A DNA stretch of 32,922 bases from Clostridiales bacterium. Lineage in GTDB: Bacteria; Bacillota; Clostridia; Christensenellales; UBA3700. The number at the start of each line of letters is the position of its first letter. The first letter of the stretch is position 1. Where the stretch lies: the NCBI GenBank assembly GCA_014799645.1, contig JAAVHQ010000001.1:30009-62930 (forward strand), written 5' to 3'. The notes under the pieces were generated by a model. That model did not search any database, was not told where the DNA came from, and was given only the letters and a program-made list of their open reading frames with translations. Positions 1 through 8,599 of this stretch are shown here, piece after piece. Made by a program: the position numbers and the translations under genes.

Positions 1-423
1 CTTATTGTCTTTTAACGATTTTTACTGATTGTTACTAATTTTTATTTCAAGTCTCTCAATCAGTCTGATGCCTACCGATATTGGCTGATATATATTTATC
101 GTTATTGACATCTATTTTCCTAAAATCGAACACGAATTCGACACCAAACCCATTAATTCTTTTGTTTCAGTAACATCTATTTTTCGTTATTAATTTCTAT
201 TGATTTTTAGTGATTTTTAACAAATAAAAATTCACGATCGTCTTTTGTAGAGTATGTTGTAAAATTTTGGCAGTTGTTCTACAAGGTTGAATATTTTGTA
301 GAGAGCGGATTTTTTCGCAAAAAACCGCTTAATTGCAGAAGATTCATTTCCTTTATTTTACTTCCAATGATTTGCATTTGCAATTAAAATCAATATTTCC
401 ATATCAAACGGAACGCTTTTCTA
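1..423. other. AT-rich intergenic region with short degenerate repeats
   Basis: No convincing coding region on either strand. Visible structure: several imperfect copies of an approximately 18-bp motif of the type CGTTATTGACATCTATTTT (near 99-117, 171-186 and 187-205, more weakly at 31-47); three alternating copies of TTGTAGA (245-251), its complement TCTACAA (278-284) and TTGTAGA again (296-302); and a hairpin at 304-329 (AGCGG with CCGCT, then six T paired with six A, loop CGC). The hairpin could terminate transcription from the left. The alternating heptamers could be operator half-sites for the promoter that follows. These roles are inference. Confidence 0.5.
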
Positions 424-475
424 TTGACAAACGTGAAATATTGTATTATAATTAGCATGTAATATTATCCGGAGG
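424..475 (+). promoter_or_regulatory. Sigma-A-type promoter and ribosome binding site of the BREX operon
   Basis: TTGACA at 424-429 and TATAAT at 447-452 are perfect consensus boxes separated by 17 bp. Transcription should start near 459. A GGAGG ribosome binding site lies at 471-475, eight bases before the TTG start of brxA. No other comparably strong promoter was noticed before 20785, so this could drive the whole co-directional array. Confidence 0.85.
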
Positions 476-483
476 CGAGTGGG

Positions 484-1086
484 TTGAATAAAAAAGTATA
501 TTCATCTTCTATAAAAAAGACACCGTTCAAATATGCTACTTCAAAGAAGATTGCGAAATTAATATTAGATGGATGTGGAAGGCAGGAAGTCTTTGATAAA
601 TGTTATACAGAGAACTATATAGAGATTGAGTCATCGGACCGTCGTAAAGAAATAACAAATGTAGTGTATTCTAGGTTGATTCACATTGACGAATTTTTAT
701 TAAAGCAATTTTATGAAAGTGATGTAGAAACGTCAAAGTTTATTCTAGTATATGCAATAGCAAAGAGTGATGAATTATTCTTTGATTTTATGTTCGAGAT
801 TTATCGAGAAGCGTTATTGGGTAATAAAGATTATATTTCCATTGACGATTTTGATAATTTCTTTGCGGTTAAAAAGGAAACCGATTTAATTGTGGCAACA
901 TGGGGATATTTCACAATTGATCAGTTGGCAAAAGGTTATAGGAATATTCTGGTCGAGTCAGGAATGGGTGTGAGAGATAGGAGAAGTATAAAAGTAACTA
1001 AACTTATGGTACATCCATTAGTGCAAGATTATATTAAGCAAATCGGAGATTCAGAATATCTAAAAGCGTTGTTAGGAGAAAACTAA
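484..1086 (+). CDS. brxA: BrxA, DUF1819 family BREX protein
   Basis: First gene of a type 1 BREX locus. The 200-residue product matches the DUF1819/BrxA family in length, in its N-terminal SSIKKTPFKYATSKKIAKL-like segment and in position directly before brxB and brxC. BrxA is a small, mostly helical DNA-binding protein required for BREX phage defence; its exact role is unsettled. The TTG start is chosen because GGAGG sits eight bases upstream and no better in-frame ATG exists near the conserved N-terminus. The gap to brxB is one base, implying coupled translation. The assignment rests on family resemblance plus operon order. Confidence 0.9.
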   Translation: MNKKVYSSSIKKTPFKYATSKKIAKLILDGCGRQEVFDKCYTENYIEIESSDRRKEITNVVYSRLIHIDEFLLKQFYESDVETSKFILVYAIAKSDELFFDFMFEIYREALLGNKDYISIDDFDNFFAVKKETDLIVATWGYFTIDQLAKGYRNILVESGMGVRDRRSIKVTKLMVHPLVQDYIKQIGDSEYLKALLGEN

Positions 1087-1087
1087 A

Positions 1088-1693
1088 ATGGCGGAAAGAA
1101 GTTTAAATGATAGATTTGTTGAGCTTGAAGATAGAATGATAAGTGTAGAGGCTTTAACACGTTATGGCACGGCAAATGACTTGAAGTTTTACATATTTGA
1201 TTATAATCCAAAAGATGAGCTTGTAGTTCGAAAAGAGGTTAAGAAGTTAAAAGAGCGAAATCCTAACATAATAGAATTTGATCTTTATGATATGATGATG
1301 CAGATTATCGATGATGAAGGATATATGGAAGATATAATCCGCATGGAGCAAGAGTATGATAGAAAATTATTATTGTCTGAAATTTTTCAACCATTGTTAT
1401 CGGTAGAAGAGGCAGATAATCGATTATTGGAAATGTTTATTGATAGAGCCGAGGATAACGGAGATAAAATAGTTCTTATAACAGGTATTGGGAAATCCTA
1501 TCCCGTAATAAGAAGCCACACTATATTAAATAATTTGCAGAGCATATTTAGACGTAATCCTGTTGTGATGATGTATCCTGGCAGGTTCGAGATAAAGAAT
1601 TTAATGACATTGAGGCTGTTTGAACGGCTTGATGATGACAATTATTACAGAGCATTCCCACTAGTGGAAAGGAGGAAAGGAAATGATTATTAA
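1088..1693 (+). CDS. brxB: BrxB, DUF1788 family BREX protein
   Basis: Product of 201 residues in the DUF1788/BrxB family, recognised by size, by the segment KIVLITGIGKSYPVIRSH near residues 127-144, by the following MMYPGRF-like strand, and by position between brxA and brxC. BrxB is a core protein of type 1 BREX of unclear biochemical role, thought to act with BrxC and PglZ. GITGIGKS resembles a P-loop only superficially; in this family the segment is part of a conserved fold, and no ATPase activity is claimed. The 3' end overlaps brxC by 11 bases, where the brxC ribosome binding site (GGAAAGG) is embedded. Confidence 0.9.
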   Translation: MAERSLNDRFVELEDRMISVEALTRYGTANDLKFYIFDYNPKDELVVRKEVKKLKERNPNIIEFDLYDMMMQIIDDEGYMEDIIRMEQEYDRKLLLSEIFQPLLSVEEADNRLLEMFIDRAEDNGDKIVLITGIGKSYPVIRSHTILNNLQSIFRRNPVVMMYPGRFEIKNLMTLRLFERLDDDNYYRAFPLVERRKGNDY

Positions 1694-4600
1694 GGATTTA
1701 TTTAAGAAGGAGATCGATAGAAGCATTCAAGGTGTCGTTACCATTGGTAATGAGGATGAATGCCAAAAATTGCAGGAGCTTGAGGAGTATGTTTGCACCG
1801 ATGAGATAACGAAGTCTTTCCGTACTTTTTTCCGCAAATATAGGGAATCAATTTCTGTTCCAACGGAGAAAATAGGTGTTTGGATAACAGGCTTTTTTGG
1901 TTCTGGTAAGTCACACTTTTTGAAAATACTTGGATATATTCTTGAAAATGAGCTAGTTGTGGGTAATGAAGCGGTAAATTATTTTGAAGAAAAAATACAA
2001 GATCAAATGATTCTTGCCGACATAAAGCAATGTGCTAAAGCTAATAATAAAGTAGTTCTTTTTAATATCGATTCAAAGGCAAAATCAGATTCAAAGAATC
2101 GTTCGCAAGCTATTATGGATATTATGTTGCGCGCCTTTAATGAATCAGTTGGATACTGTGGATCTTCCCCGTGGGTTGCGGATATGGAAAGAACCTTAGA
2201 TAGTGAGAATTTACTGGAAGCGTTCATTAATAAATTTGAGGAATTGTCGGGCAGGAATTGGAGACAAACACGCGCCAAAGCTTTACTTAATCGGGATTAT
2301 ATCATCAAATCTCTTGTTGTGGCTCGTGGCATGAGCGAAGATAGTGCCAAAGATTTTGTTGACGATCAGATGAGACATTTTACAAACACAACAGAGGACT
2401 TTGCAAAAATAGTAAATGACTATTGCAAAAAGAACAAAAAGCGTGTTGTGTTTCTTATGGATGAGGTTGGGCAATTTATCGGAACAAATGGCGAACTTAT
2501 GCTTAACCTACAAACTTGTGTAGAAGATTTAGGCAAATATTGTCGTGGACAAGCATGGGTAGTCGTTACTTCTCAGCAAGAGCTGAAGGCAATGATTGAA
2601 AGTACAAAAGCAAAGCAAAACGATTTCTCGAAGATTCAAGGTCGTTTTGATATACGCCTTTTGTTAAGCGGATCAAATGCGGACGAAGTTATCAAGAAAA
2701 GAATACTAGAGAAAAAGGATATAGCAGTTACGCCTCTTAAGACACTATATGAAACTATCGGAAGCAAGATATCAAATCTTATTCTTTTTGATGGCAGACC
2801 GACTTGGAGTGGGTATGCAGATGCTGAGGAATTCAAGGACGTATATCCGTTTGTTTCGTATCAATTTGAATTATTGCAAAAAGTTTTCGAATCGATACGT
2901 GAGCACGGTATGAGTGAGGGAAAACATCTTTCACAAAATGAGCGTTCGCTTTTGAGTGCTTTTCAAGAATCAGCAAAGAAAATTGCAGATTATGAAACGG
3001 GGATATTAGTCCCATTTGACAGTTTCTATCAAACCATAGAACAGTTTATAGACTACGATATAAAAACAGTATTCTCCAATGCTGAGCGCCGTACAAGTCT
3101 TGATAAATTTGCTATTAGAGTTTTGCGTGTTCTTTTTATGATAAAGCACGTGAAAGAAATGCCGGCAACTATCAATAGACTTGCTACTTTAATGGTTGAA
3201 AGTGTAAACGAAGATAAGGCTGCATTAAAAAATCGTATTTATGAGGCGTTAAAGTTACTAGAAGAAGAAACATTAATACAACGCAATGGAGAAGTATACG
3301 ATTTCTTGACTAACGCAGAGCAGGACGTAAATAAGCAAATTAACAATATGCCCCATAATGAAGGAGATGTGCAAAGAAGCATTCTCGATATTGTATATGA
3401 TAGAGTGCTTGATAATAATAAACTGCGTTATGAAAACCGCTATGATTTTTCTTTGAATCGTATAGTAGATCAAGAGTCTAAAGGTTCATTCAGCCAAGAT
3501 AGTATCACTCTAAAAATCTTTACAAATTTTTCGGATCTGCATGATGAGGCTACTTTTGCAGCCGAATCAGCAAGAACAAATGCTGTGGTAGTTGATATGA
3601 CGGCAGGAACGTATATTGATGAATTGATTCGCGCTAATAAAATTAATATATTTAAACGTAATAATAGCGCATCAATGTCTGCTGCAATGACTGAGATAAT
3701 GAGCAAGAAATCCGCTGAGTATTCCGAGAGAATGAAACGCGCTGAAGATATAATCAGGCAAGTTCTTCGTACAGCTCCTATTTATTTGAATGGTAATAAA
3801 CTTGATATTAAAGAAAAAGATGGAAGAGATAGATTGACAGATGCATTGAAAGAAATGGTCAAGCAAGATTATTATAAGCTTGGACTTGTTTCTTATTTCT
3901 ATAACGATTCGAGAGCAGTATTTGAGGTTCTGGATGATAATATGGAAACAATGTTGGGTAGTGATTTTACGCATGACTCAAATGCTGCTGCATACTCTGA
4001 GATATTCGAGAAGATAAAAAATGATAAGTCCCTAGGTAGAAGAATTACAGTCAAGGGTTTGTTGGATTTCTTTTCTAAGAAGCCTTATGGATGGCGTGAA
4101 ATTGATGTTTTAGGTATGATTGCAACGCTTTGGAAAAAGAGCGCATTACAGATTGTAATACATGAAAATTTGGTTGACGCGAACAACCGTATGTTCAAGA
4201 ACGACTTCTCGCGTAAAAATGGCATTGATACTATGGTTATTAGAATTCAGGAAAAGATTGATGATAATATCCTTTATCAAGTCAAGAAGATAATGCTTGA
4301 TACATATGCCGAGAATTTGCCAATTGAAGAAAAGAAATTGAAAGAAGGTATTGTAAGTTTCTTTGAGCGTAAGCGTGATTTCCTATCTAATCTCAAGGTA
4401 AAGTATGGAGTTGAATATGCAGGCAGTAGAGTAGTTGCTGAAATATATCGAGATTTTGAATCTATTTTACGCTCGACAGACACAATTACGATATTCAACG
4501 AAATCATTTCTCGAAAAGATAGATTGTCTAATCACGCAGAAGAATTAGAGCAATTAGAGAGTTTCTATAAAGAAGGAAGCAATCAACAGCAAAATTATAA

Positions 4601-5219
4601 AGATGCAACATTGATTGCCGATTGGTATCGCGATAACTATATGCTGAATGATTTATCAAATTTATCCGAAGTTATTGATAAGATTAACGAGATACTAGCA
4701 CTCGAAATGCCATTTTCGAAGATGACCGAACTTGCGAATCTTGTTTTTAAGGCAAGAGAAATAAAAGAAACAATTCTTGCAGAAAAGTGTAAGCGAACTA
4801 AAAAGAGTTTGGAAACCGATAGAGATGCAGTCAACAAAGAGATGCGTGAGGCACTTGAACTCGAACTTACTGCTGAGCAAAAGAAAAGAATTGAAGATAA
4901 GGCAGAAGAATTGAATAAAACATATGACTCTTGGTTGGGGAATTTGCTTCCCAATACACCAAATATGGAGGCATACATCACATCTAGCCAGAATGCGCTT
5001 TCGAGATTTAAGGAATTTATTTCAATAATCATTACAGAAAAACGCGCTGGTGTGGAATCTACAAAATCTATTCGTAGCAAACGTGTAAAGGTAATTGAAT
5101 GTGTTCCTGTGGCTAATAAAAAAATAAAGACTAAAGATGACATAGAAAAGGTCGTAGCAACTATTAGGGAAATATTGCTTTCCGAACTCGTCGATAACGA
5201 TGAAATCAACCTTGACTGA
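1683..5219 (+). CDS. brxC: BrxC, large P-loop ATPase of BREX
   Basis: The 1178-residue length is typical of BrxC/PglY in type 1 BREX. A Walker A motif GFFGSGKSH lies at about residues 70-78 and a Walker B strand VVFLMDEVGQ at about 255-264. The remainder is a long helical region with charged, coiled-coil-like stretches towards residues 1000-1080. BrxC is an AAA-like ATPase needed for both host methylation and phage exclusion, probably acting in a complex with BrxB and PglZ. It overlaps brxB by 11 bases and is followed after 11 bases by the pglX N-terminal piece. It appears intact. Opposite-strand open frames within it look like shadows. Confidence 0.93.
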   Translation: MIIKDLFKKEIDRSIQGVVTIGNEDECQKLQELEEYVCTDEITKSFRTFFRKYRESISVPTEKIGVWITGFFGSGKSHFLKILGYILENELVVGNEAVNYFEEKIQDQMILADIKQCAKANNKVVLFNIDSKAKSDSKNRSQAIMDIMLRAFNESVGYCGSSPWVADMERTLDSENLLEAFINKFEELSGRNWRQTRAKALLNRDYIIKSLVVARGMSEDSAKDFVDDQMRHFTNTTEDFAKIVNDYCKKNKKRVVFLMDEVGQFIGTNGELMLNLQTCVEDLGKYCRGQAWVVVTSQQELKAMIESTKAKQNDFSKIQGRFDIRLLLSGSNADEVIKKRILEKKDIAVTPLKTLYETIGSKISNLILFDGRPTWSGYADAEEFKDVYPFVSYQFELLQKVFESIREHGMSEGKHLSQNERSLLSAFQESAKKIADYETGILVPFDSFYQTIEQFIDYDIKTVFSNAERRTSLDKFAIRVLRVLFMIKHVKEMPATINRLATLMVESVNEDKAALKNRIYEALKLLEEETLIQRNGEVYDFLTNAEQDVNKQINNMPHNEGDVQRSILDIVYDRVLDNNKLRYENRYDFSLNRIVDQESKGSFSQDSITLKIFTNFSDLHDEATFAAESARTNAVVVDMTAGTYIDELIRANKINIFKRNNSASMSAAMTEIMSKKSAEYSERMKRAEDIIRQVLRTAPIYLNGNKLDIKEKDGRDRLTDALKEMVKQDYYKLGLVSYFYNDSRAVFEVLDDNMETMLGSDFTHDSNAAAYSEIFEKIKNDKSLGRRITVKGLLDFFSKKPYGWREIDVLGMIATLWKKSALQIVIHENLVDANNRMFKNDFSRKNGIDTMVIRIQEKIDDNILYQVKKIMLDTYAENLPIEEKKLKEGIVSFFERKRDFLSNLKVKYGVEYAGSRVVAEIYRDFESILRSTDTITIFNEIISRKDRLSNHAEELEQLESFYKEGSNQQQNYKDATLIADWYRDNYMLNDLSNLSEVIDKINEILALEMPFSKMTELANLVFKAREIKETILAEKCKRTKKSLETDRDAVNKEMREALELELTAEQKKRIEDKAEELNKTYDSWLGNLLPNTPNMEAYITSSQNALSRFKEFISIIITEKRAGVESTKSIRSKRVKVIECVPVANKKIKTKDDIEKVVATIREILLSELVDNDEINLD

Positions 5220-5230
5220 TAGGAGTATAT

Positions 5231-7120
5231 ATGGATAAAAGAGCATTACAACTTTATGCAATGTGGGCAAAGGATAATTTGGAAAAACAAGTAGAAGTTT
5301 CCTTAAAGATGATTGGTATCAATGGGGACACAGATATCAAAGAATCAAGAGTCATAGGAGATTATACTGTTATTGAGAATGATCCTATTTCATATCCTAA
5401 AGAATTGCATAGTAAGCGTCAAATGATAGTCGAACTTATTAAGAGTGATGGATATAAAACTACAATAGAGGAGTTTGCATATACGTGGTTTAATCGTTTT
5501 GTGTCTTTACGCTTTATGGAGGTACATGACTTTTTGCCGCATGGTTTCCGATTGCTTTCTTCACGAGAGGGTAGTATAGAGCCTGAAATATTAAAGAATC
5601 TTCCGTTTGTAAAAGACGACCTGGAACTTGATTTAACACAATGCGAGAAACTTAAAGCCACAGGAATTGAGGATCTATATAGATATGTGCTATTCCGTCA
5701 ATGCAAGGCATTATCGGGAATATTACCAATGTTATTCGAAGCAGATAATGATTGCTTAGAATTATTATTACCTAAGACGCTTTTACTTGGCGATACAGTG
5801 ATTACAAAACTTGTGGCACTTGGAGAAGATGTGTTCCTCGAAGATATAGAAGTAATTGGTTGGCTGTATCAATTTTATATATCTGCGAAAAAAGACGCTG
5901 TTTATAAAGAAAAGAAGACAATAACAAAAGATACGTTGCCAGCCGTTACGCAGTTGTTCACACCGGATTGGATTGTGCGTTATATGGCAGAAAACTCATT
6001 GGGGAGGCTCTGGTTAGAAAGTTATCCAGCATCCCCATTGCGCAATGAGATGAAGTATTTTGTTCCTGAGGCTGTTCAGCCAGAAGAGGTGCAGCGCAAA
6101 ATTGATTCAGTAAAATATACATCGGTAAATCCAGAAGATATCAAGATAATTGAGCCGTGTTGTGGCTCTGGGCATATCCTTGTATATGTATTTGATTTAT
6201 TATATAAAATTTATGAAGAGAAAGGTTATCAAAAGCGTGATATACCTACGTTAATATTATCCAAAAACATATGTGGTCTCGATGTTGATAAACGCGCATC
6301 GCAGCTTGCAGCATTTTCGCTTGTAATGAAGGCGAGAAGTGTTAATCCTCGGTTTTTTAACTCTAATTATTATGTAAAGCCACAAGTATACGAAATATGG
6401 GATTCTCGTGTACTACATAGAATGAGATATAAGAAATTATTAGAAGAGACAAATCTTCTTTCGGCTGAGCAGATAGAGGATATTGAGTATTTGGCAGAAC
6501 AATTCCGTTATGCTAAAACGATAGGCTCATTACTCAAGATAAAACAAATGAATTGGGACCGCATAGATAACACAATAAATATACTTGAGCAAAAAGTAGT
6601 TTACAACGTGTTTAATCTAGAATTGTTGAATATAGCAATTCCACTTATTAAAAGGCTTGTAGTGCAGGCAAAAATACTTGCAAATAAATATGACGTTATG
6701 ATTACGAACCCGCCATATATAGGTATATCATCAATGGAATCGCAAGTGAAAGACTATGCTGTAACGTTTTATCCAAACAGCAAAACTGATATGTTTGCTA
6801 TGTTTATGGAGACAGAGTTTGTAAAACCAAATGGGTTCTGCGCTATGATAAATATGCACAGCTGGATGTTCCTTTCAAGTTATGAGAATTTGCGCAAGTC
6901 AATTTTGATGACAAAAGAAATAGTAACTATGGCTCATCTGGGTGCAAGGGCGTTTGAGACAATAGGTGGCGAGGTTGTTCAAACGACAACATTTGTAATA
7001 CGCAATGGAAACTTTGGCGGTAACGGAGTTTATTTCAGACTAGTGGATAGCAGTGATAAGGAGAATGATTTCCTTAAAACCCTTAGAAATGCGGGGGGTG
7101 GGGGTACTCTACATAGTTAG
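5231..7120 (+). CDS. pglX: PglX N-terminal methyltransferase half (truncated by frame change)
   Basis: N-terminal 629 residues of the BREX adenine-specific DNA methyltransferase PglX. The SAM-binding motif I is IIEPCCGSGHILV at about residues 306-318 and the catalytic motif IV is NPPYIG at about 493-498, so the catalytic core is complete. A ribosome binding site AGGAG precedes the ATG. Intact PglX proteins run to about 1200 residues, but this frame stops directly after a G6-T-G5 tract (7093-7104) with the tail GGGGTLHS. Removing one G would carry the frame into the TRD piece ending at 7823, giving an 863-residue protein. Phase variation, programmed frameshifting or a sequencing error could explain this. 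The homologous C-terminal domain lies about 3 kb downstream at 10076-11011. Confidence 0.9.
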   Translation: MDKRALQLYAMWAKDNLEKQVEVSLKMIGINGDTDIKESRVIGDYTVIENDPISYPKELHSKRQMIVELIKSDGYKTTIEEFAYTWFNRFVSLRFMEVHDFLPHGFRLLSSREGSIEPEILKNLPFVKDDLELDLTQCEKLKATGIEDLYRYVLFRQCKALSGILPMLFEADNDCLELLLPKTLLLGDTVITKLVALGEDVFLEDIEVIGWLYQFYISAKKDAVYKEKKTITKDTLPAVTQLFTPDWIVRYMAENSLGRLWLESYPASPLRNEMKYFVPEAVQPEEVQRKIDSVKYTSVNPEDIKIIEPCCGSGHILVYVFDLLYKIYEEKGYQKRDIPTLILSKNICGLDVDKRASQLAAFSLVMKARSVNPRFFNSNYYVKPQVYEIWDSRVLHRMRYKKLLEETNLLSAEQIEDIEYLAEQFRYAKTIGSLLKIKQMNWDRIDNTINILEQKVVYNVFNLELLNIAIPLIKRLVVQAKILANKYDVMITNPPYIGISSMESQVKDYAVTFYPNSKTDMFAMFMETEFVKPNGFCAMINMHSWMFLSSYENLRKSILMTKEIVTMAHLGARAFETIGGEVVQTTTFVIRNGNFGGNGVYFRLVDSSDKENDFLKTLRNAGGGGTLHS

Positions 7121-7823
7121 TGCAGAGGTATTCTTTTCTATTCCTAGTAACTTAATTATTTATTGGTTGAGCAATGCTATAATCGAAGTTTTTGGGAAGA
7201 GTAAAACATTGTCATCAATAGCAACTCCAAAACAGGGATTAGCTACTGGTAAAAATGATTTGTTTGTTAGATTATGGCATGAGGTCAAGACTGAAAAACT
7301 TTGCCTGGATGCAACGGACTCTATTCAAGCAGTATCTACTGGGAAGAAATGGTTTCCTTATAACAAGGGCGGGGCATATAGGAAATGGTATGGGAATAAT
7401 GATTGCATTATAAACTGGGAAGCAAATGGTCGAGCGATCAGTAATTATTCTGGATCAGTTATAAGAAATCCAAATTACTATTTCTTTGAGTCAATCTCAT
7501 GGTCCAAGATTGCAAGTGGTCCAATTGCATTTAGATATAAGCCTAATGGACACATATTTGATGTAGCAGGATGCAGTATATTTTGCGAACATTCTCAATT
7601 GGAGTATTTGTTAGGAGCAGTAAACTCTAATGTTATAATGAATATCATAAAATCAACTGCGCCTACACTTAATTATGAGGTTGGTCAAGTAGCAAATATC
7701 CCTATTATTTTCGAGAACGAAAATGCAGTTCGCGAAGTAGTGGACAAAAATATAAAAATAAGTAAAGCGGATTGGGATTCTTTTGAAGAGTCATGGGGCT
7801 TTGGAAAGCATCCACTAATATAA
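7053..7823 (+). CDS. pglX: PglX target recognition segment 1 (TRD1), out of frame with the methyltransferase half
   Basis: This is the middle, target-recognition part of PglX. Homologous sequence begins right after the G tract (VLYIVSAEVFFSIPSN, where typical PglX has a ..F..IPG.PIAYW segment) and runs to WDSFEESWGFGKHPLI at the stop. Motifs KKWFP, YRKWYGN, YLLGAVNSNV and PTLNYEVGQV mark the domain. The open frame extends back to a GTG at 7053, but no ribosome binding site is well placed for any start, so expression probably depends on fusion or frameshifting from the upstream half. It ends at the HPLI boundary where the C-terminal domain would follow in an intact PglX. TRD2 downstream is its paralogue. 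A simple frameshifted pseudogene is the alternative. Confidence 0.8.
   Translation: MIRRMISLKPLEMRGVGVLYIVSAEVFFSIPSNLIIYWLSNAIIEVFGKSKTLSSIATPKQGLATGKNDLFVRLWHEVKTEKLCLDATDSIQAVSTGKKWFPYNKGGAYRKWYGNNDCIINWEANGRAISNYSGSVIRNPNYYFFESISWSKIASGPIAFRYKPNGHIFDVAGCSIFCEHSQLEYLLGAVNSNVIMNIIKSTAPTLNYEVGQVANIPIIFENENAVREVVDKNIKISKADWDSFEESWGFGKHPLI
7093..7104 (+). repeat. G6-T-G5 homopolymer tract at the pglX domain junction
   Basis: Six G (7093-7098), one T, then five G (7100-7104), in an otherwise AT-rich coding region. The tract sits exactly between the methyltransferase core and the target recognition segment of PglX. Of the three frames leaving the tract, one stops at 7116, the present one stops at 7120, and only the frame reached by loss of one base (or gain of two) opens into the TRD. 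Slipped-strand change in G tracts is a known phase-variation mechanism, including for Streptomyces pglX. Its action here is inference. Confidence 0.75.
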
Positions 7824-7826
7824 CAG

Positions 7827-7858
7827 CAGGAGGATTATTATTCTCCTGAAAACAGGAG
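7827..7858 (+). promoter_or_regulatory. Three-segment switchable hairpin over the TRD2 ribosome binding site
   Basis: CAGGAG occurs at 7827-7832 and again at 7853-7858, with its complement CTCCTG between them at 7843-7848. The middle segment can pair with the upstream copy (10-base loop) or the downstream copy (AAAA loop, extended by one pair to seven), but not both. The downstream copy contains the AGGAG ribosome binding site of TRD2, five bases before its ATG at 7864. The upstream copy begins four bases after the TRD1 stop codon, where a terminating ribosome would cover it. A translational switch is inferred; the pairing itself is plain in the sequence. Confidence 0.55.
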
Positions 7859-7863
7859 AGAAT

Positions 7864-8592
7864 ATGCCAAATTTGAAATATGAAACAAAGATGGACACTT
7901 ATAGTAAATTACCGGGTAATCCTATAGCCTATTGGATTGGATTAGACCTAATTAAATGTTTTGAGGAAGGTAAGAGATTTGATTCGTTTGGAGAGCCTAA
8001 GTCTGGGGTTATGACAGGTGATGATAATAAGTTTATTCGCCTTTGGTTTGAACCAATTTCTAAAAAAATTGGGTTCGGTCTTAAGAATGCGATAGAAATG
8101 AAAGAATCTATGAAGAAATGGTTTCCAGTAACGCGTGGTGGATCATATAGGAAGTGGTTCGGTAATCTTGAAGAAATAGTAAATCTAGAAAATGGTGGTT
8201 ATGCTATAAAGAATAATGGCAAGAATTATCGTCTAAGAGATGAAAAGTATTATATGCAAGAAGGACTGACTTGGACAATGATTACGACTACCAATTTATC
8301 TGTACGTATAGCTGAAGCTGGCGTATTATTTGGTAATGGAGGCCCAACAACATTTGTTAAAGAAAAAGAGTATTATTTGCTAGGATTGTTAAATAGTAAA
8401 GTCGTTAATGCAATCGTAAGTGTACTTAATCCTACGATGAATATTGTCATTAGCGACATCTGTTCAATTCCCGTTATTTTTAACAGGGTTGAGCCAGTTG
8501 AAACTATAGTTGCTAATAATCTTGTAATATCAAAATACGATTGGAATGCTTTTGAGACCTCATGGGATTTTAAAAGGCATCCATTAATTTGA
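7864..8592 (+). CDS. PglX target recognition segment 2 (TRD2), freestanding paralogue of TRD1
   Basis: A 242-residue protein homologous to TRD1 along its full length: LPGNPIAYW matches IPSNLIIYW, and KKWFP, YRKWFGN, YLLGLLNSKV, PTMN, IPVIF and SWDFKRHPLI follow in the same order. It begins and ends at the same domain borders as TRD1, so it is a complete extra specificity cassette rather than a random fragment. It has its own ATG with AGGAG five bases upstream, inside a hairpin. By analogy with PglX and type I HsdS proteins, it should set which DNA sequence is methylated. It lacks any methyltransferase motif and must act with the separate N-terminal half. The DUF4357 gene follows after seven bases. 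Confidence 0.85.
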   Translation: MPNLKYETKMDTYSKLPGNPIAYWIGLDLIKCFEEGKRFDSFGEPKSGVMTGDDNKFIRLWFEPISKKIGFGLKNAIEMKESMKKWFPVTRGGSYRKWFGNLEEIVNLENGGYAIKNNGKNYRLRDEKYYMQEGLTWTMITTTNLSVRIAEAGVLFGNGGPTTFVKEKEYYLLGLLNSKVVNAIVSVLNPTMNIVISDICSIPVIFNRVEPVETIVANNLVISKYDWNAFETSWDFKRHPLI

Positions 8593-8599
8593 GGTAATT

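Noticed and set aside
118-160. Possible diverged copy of the tRNA-Ser 3' end (TCGAAC then CACCAAA) as a left attachment site
   Set aside because: Only two short words agree, the spacing differs, and the acceptor and variable-arm bases do not match; chance similarity is more likely.
4637-5209. 190-residue minus-strand frame inside brxC
   Set aside because: It is the complement of a coherent, conserved BrxC C-terminal region and has serine-rich, low-complexity sequence typical of a shadow frame.
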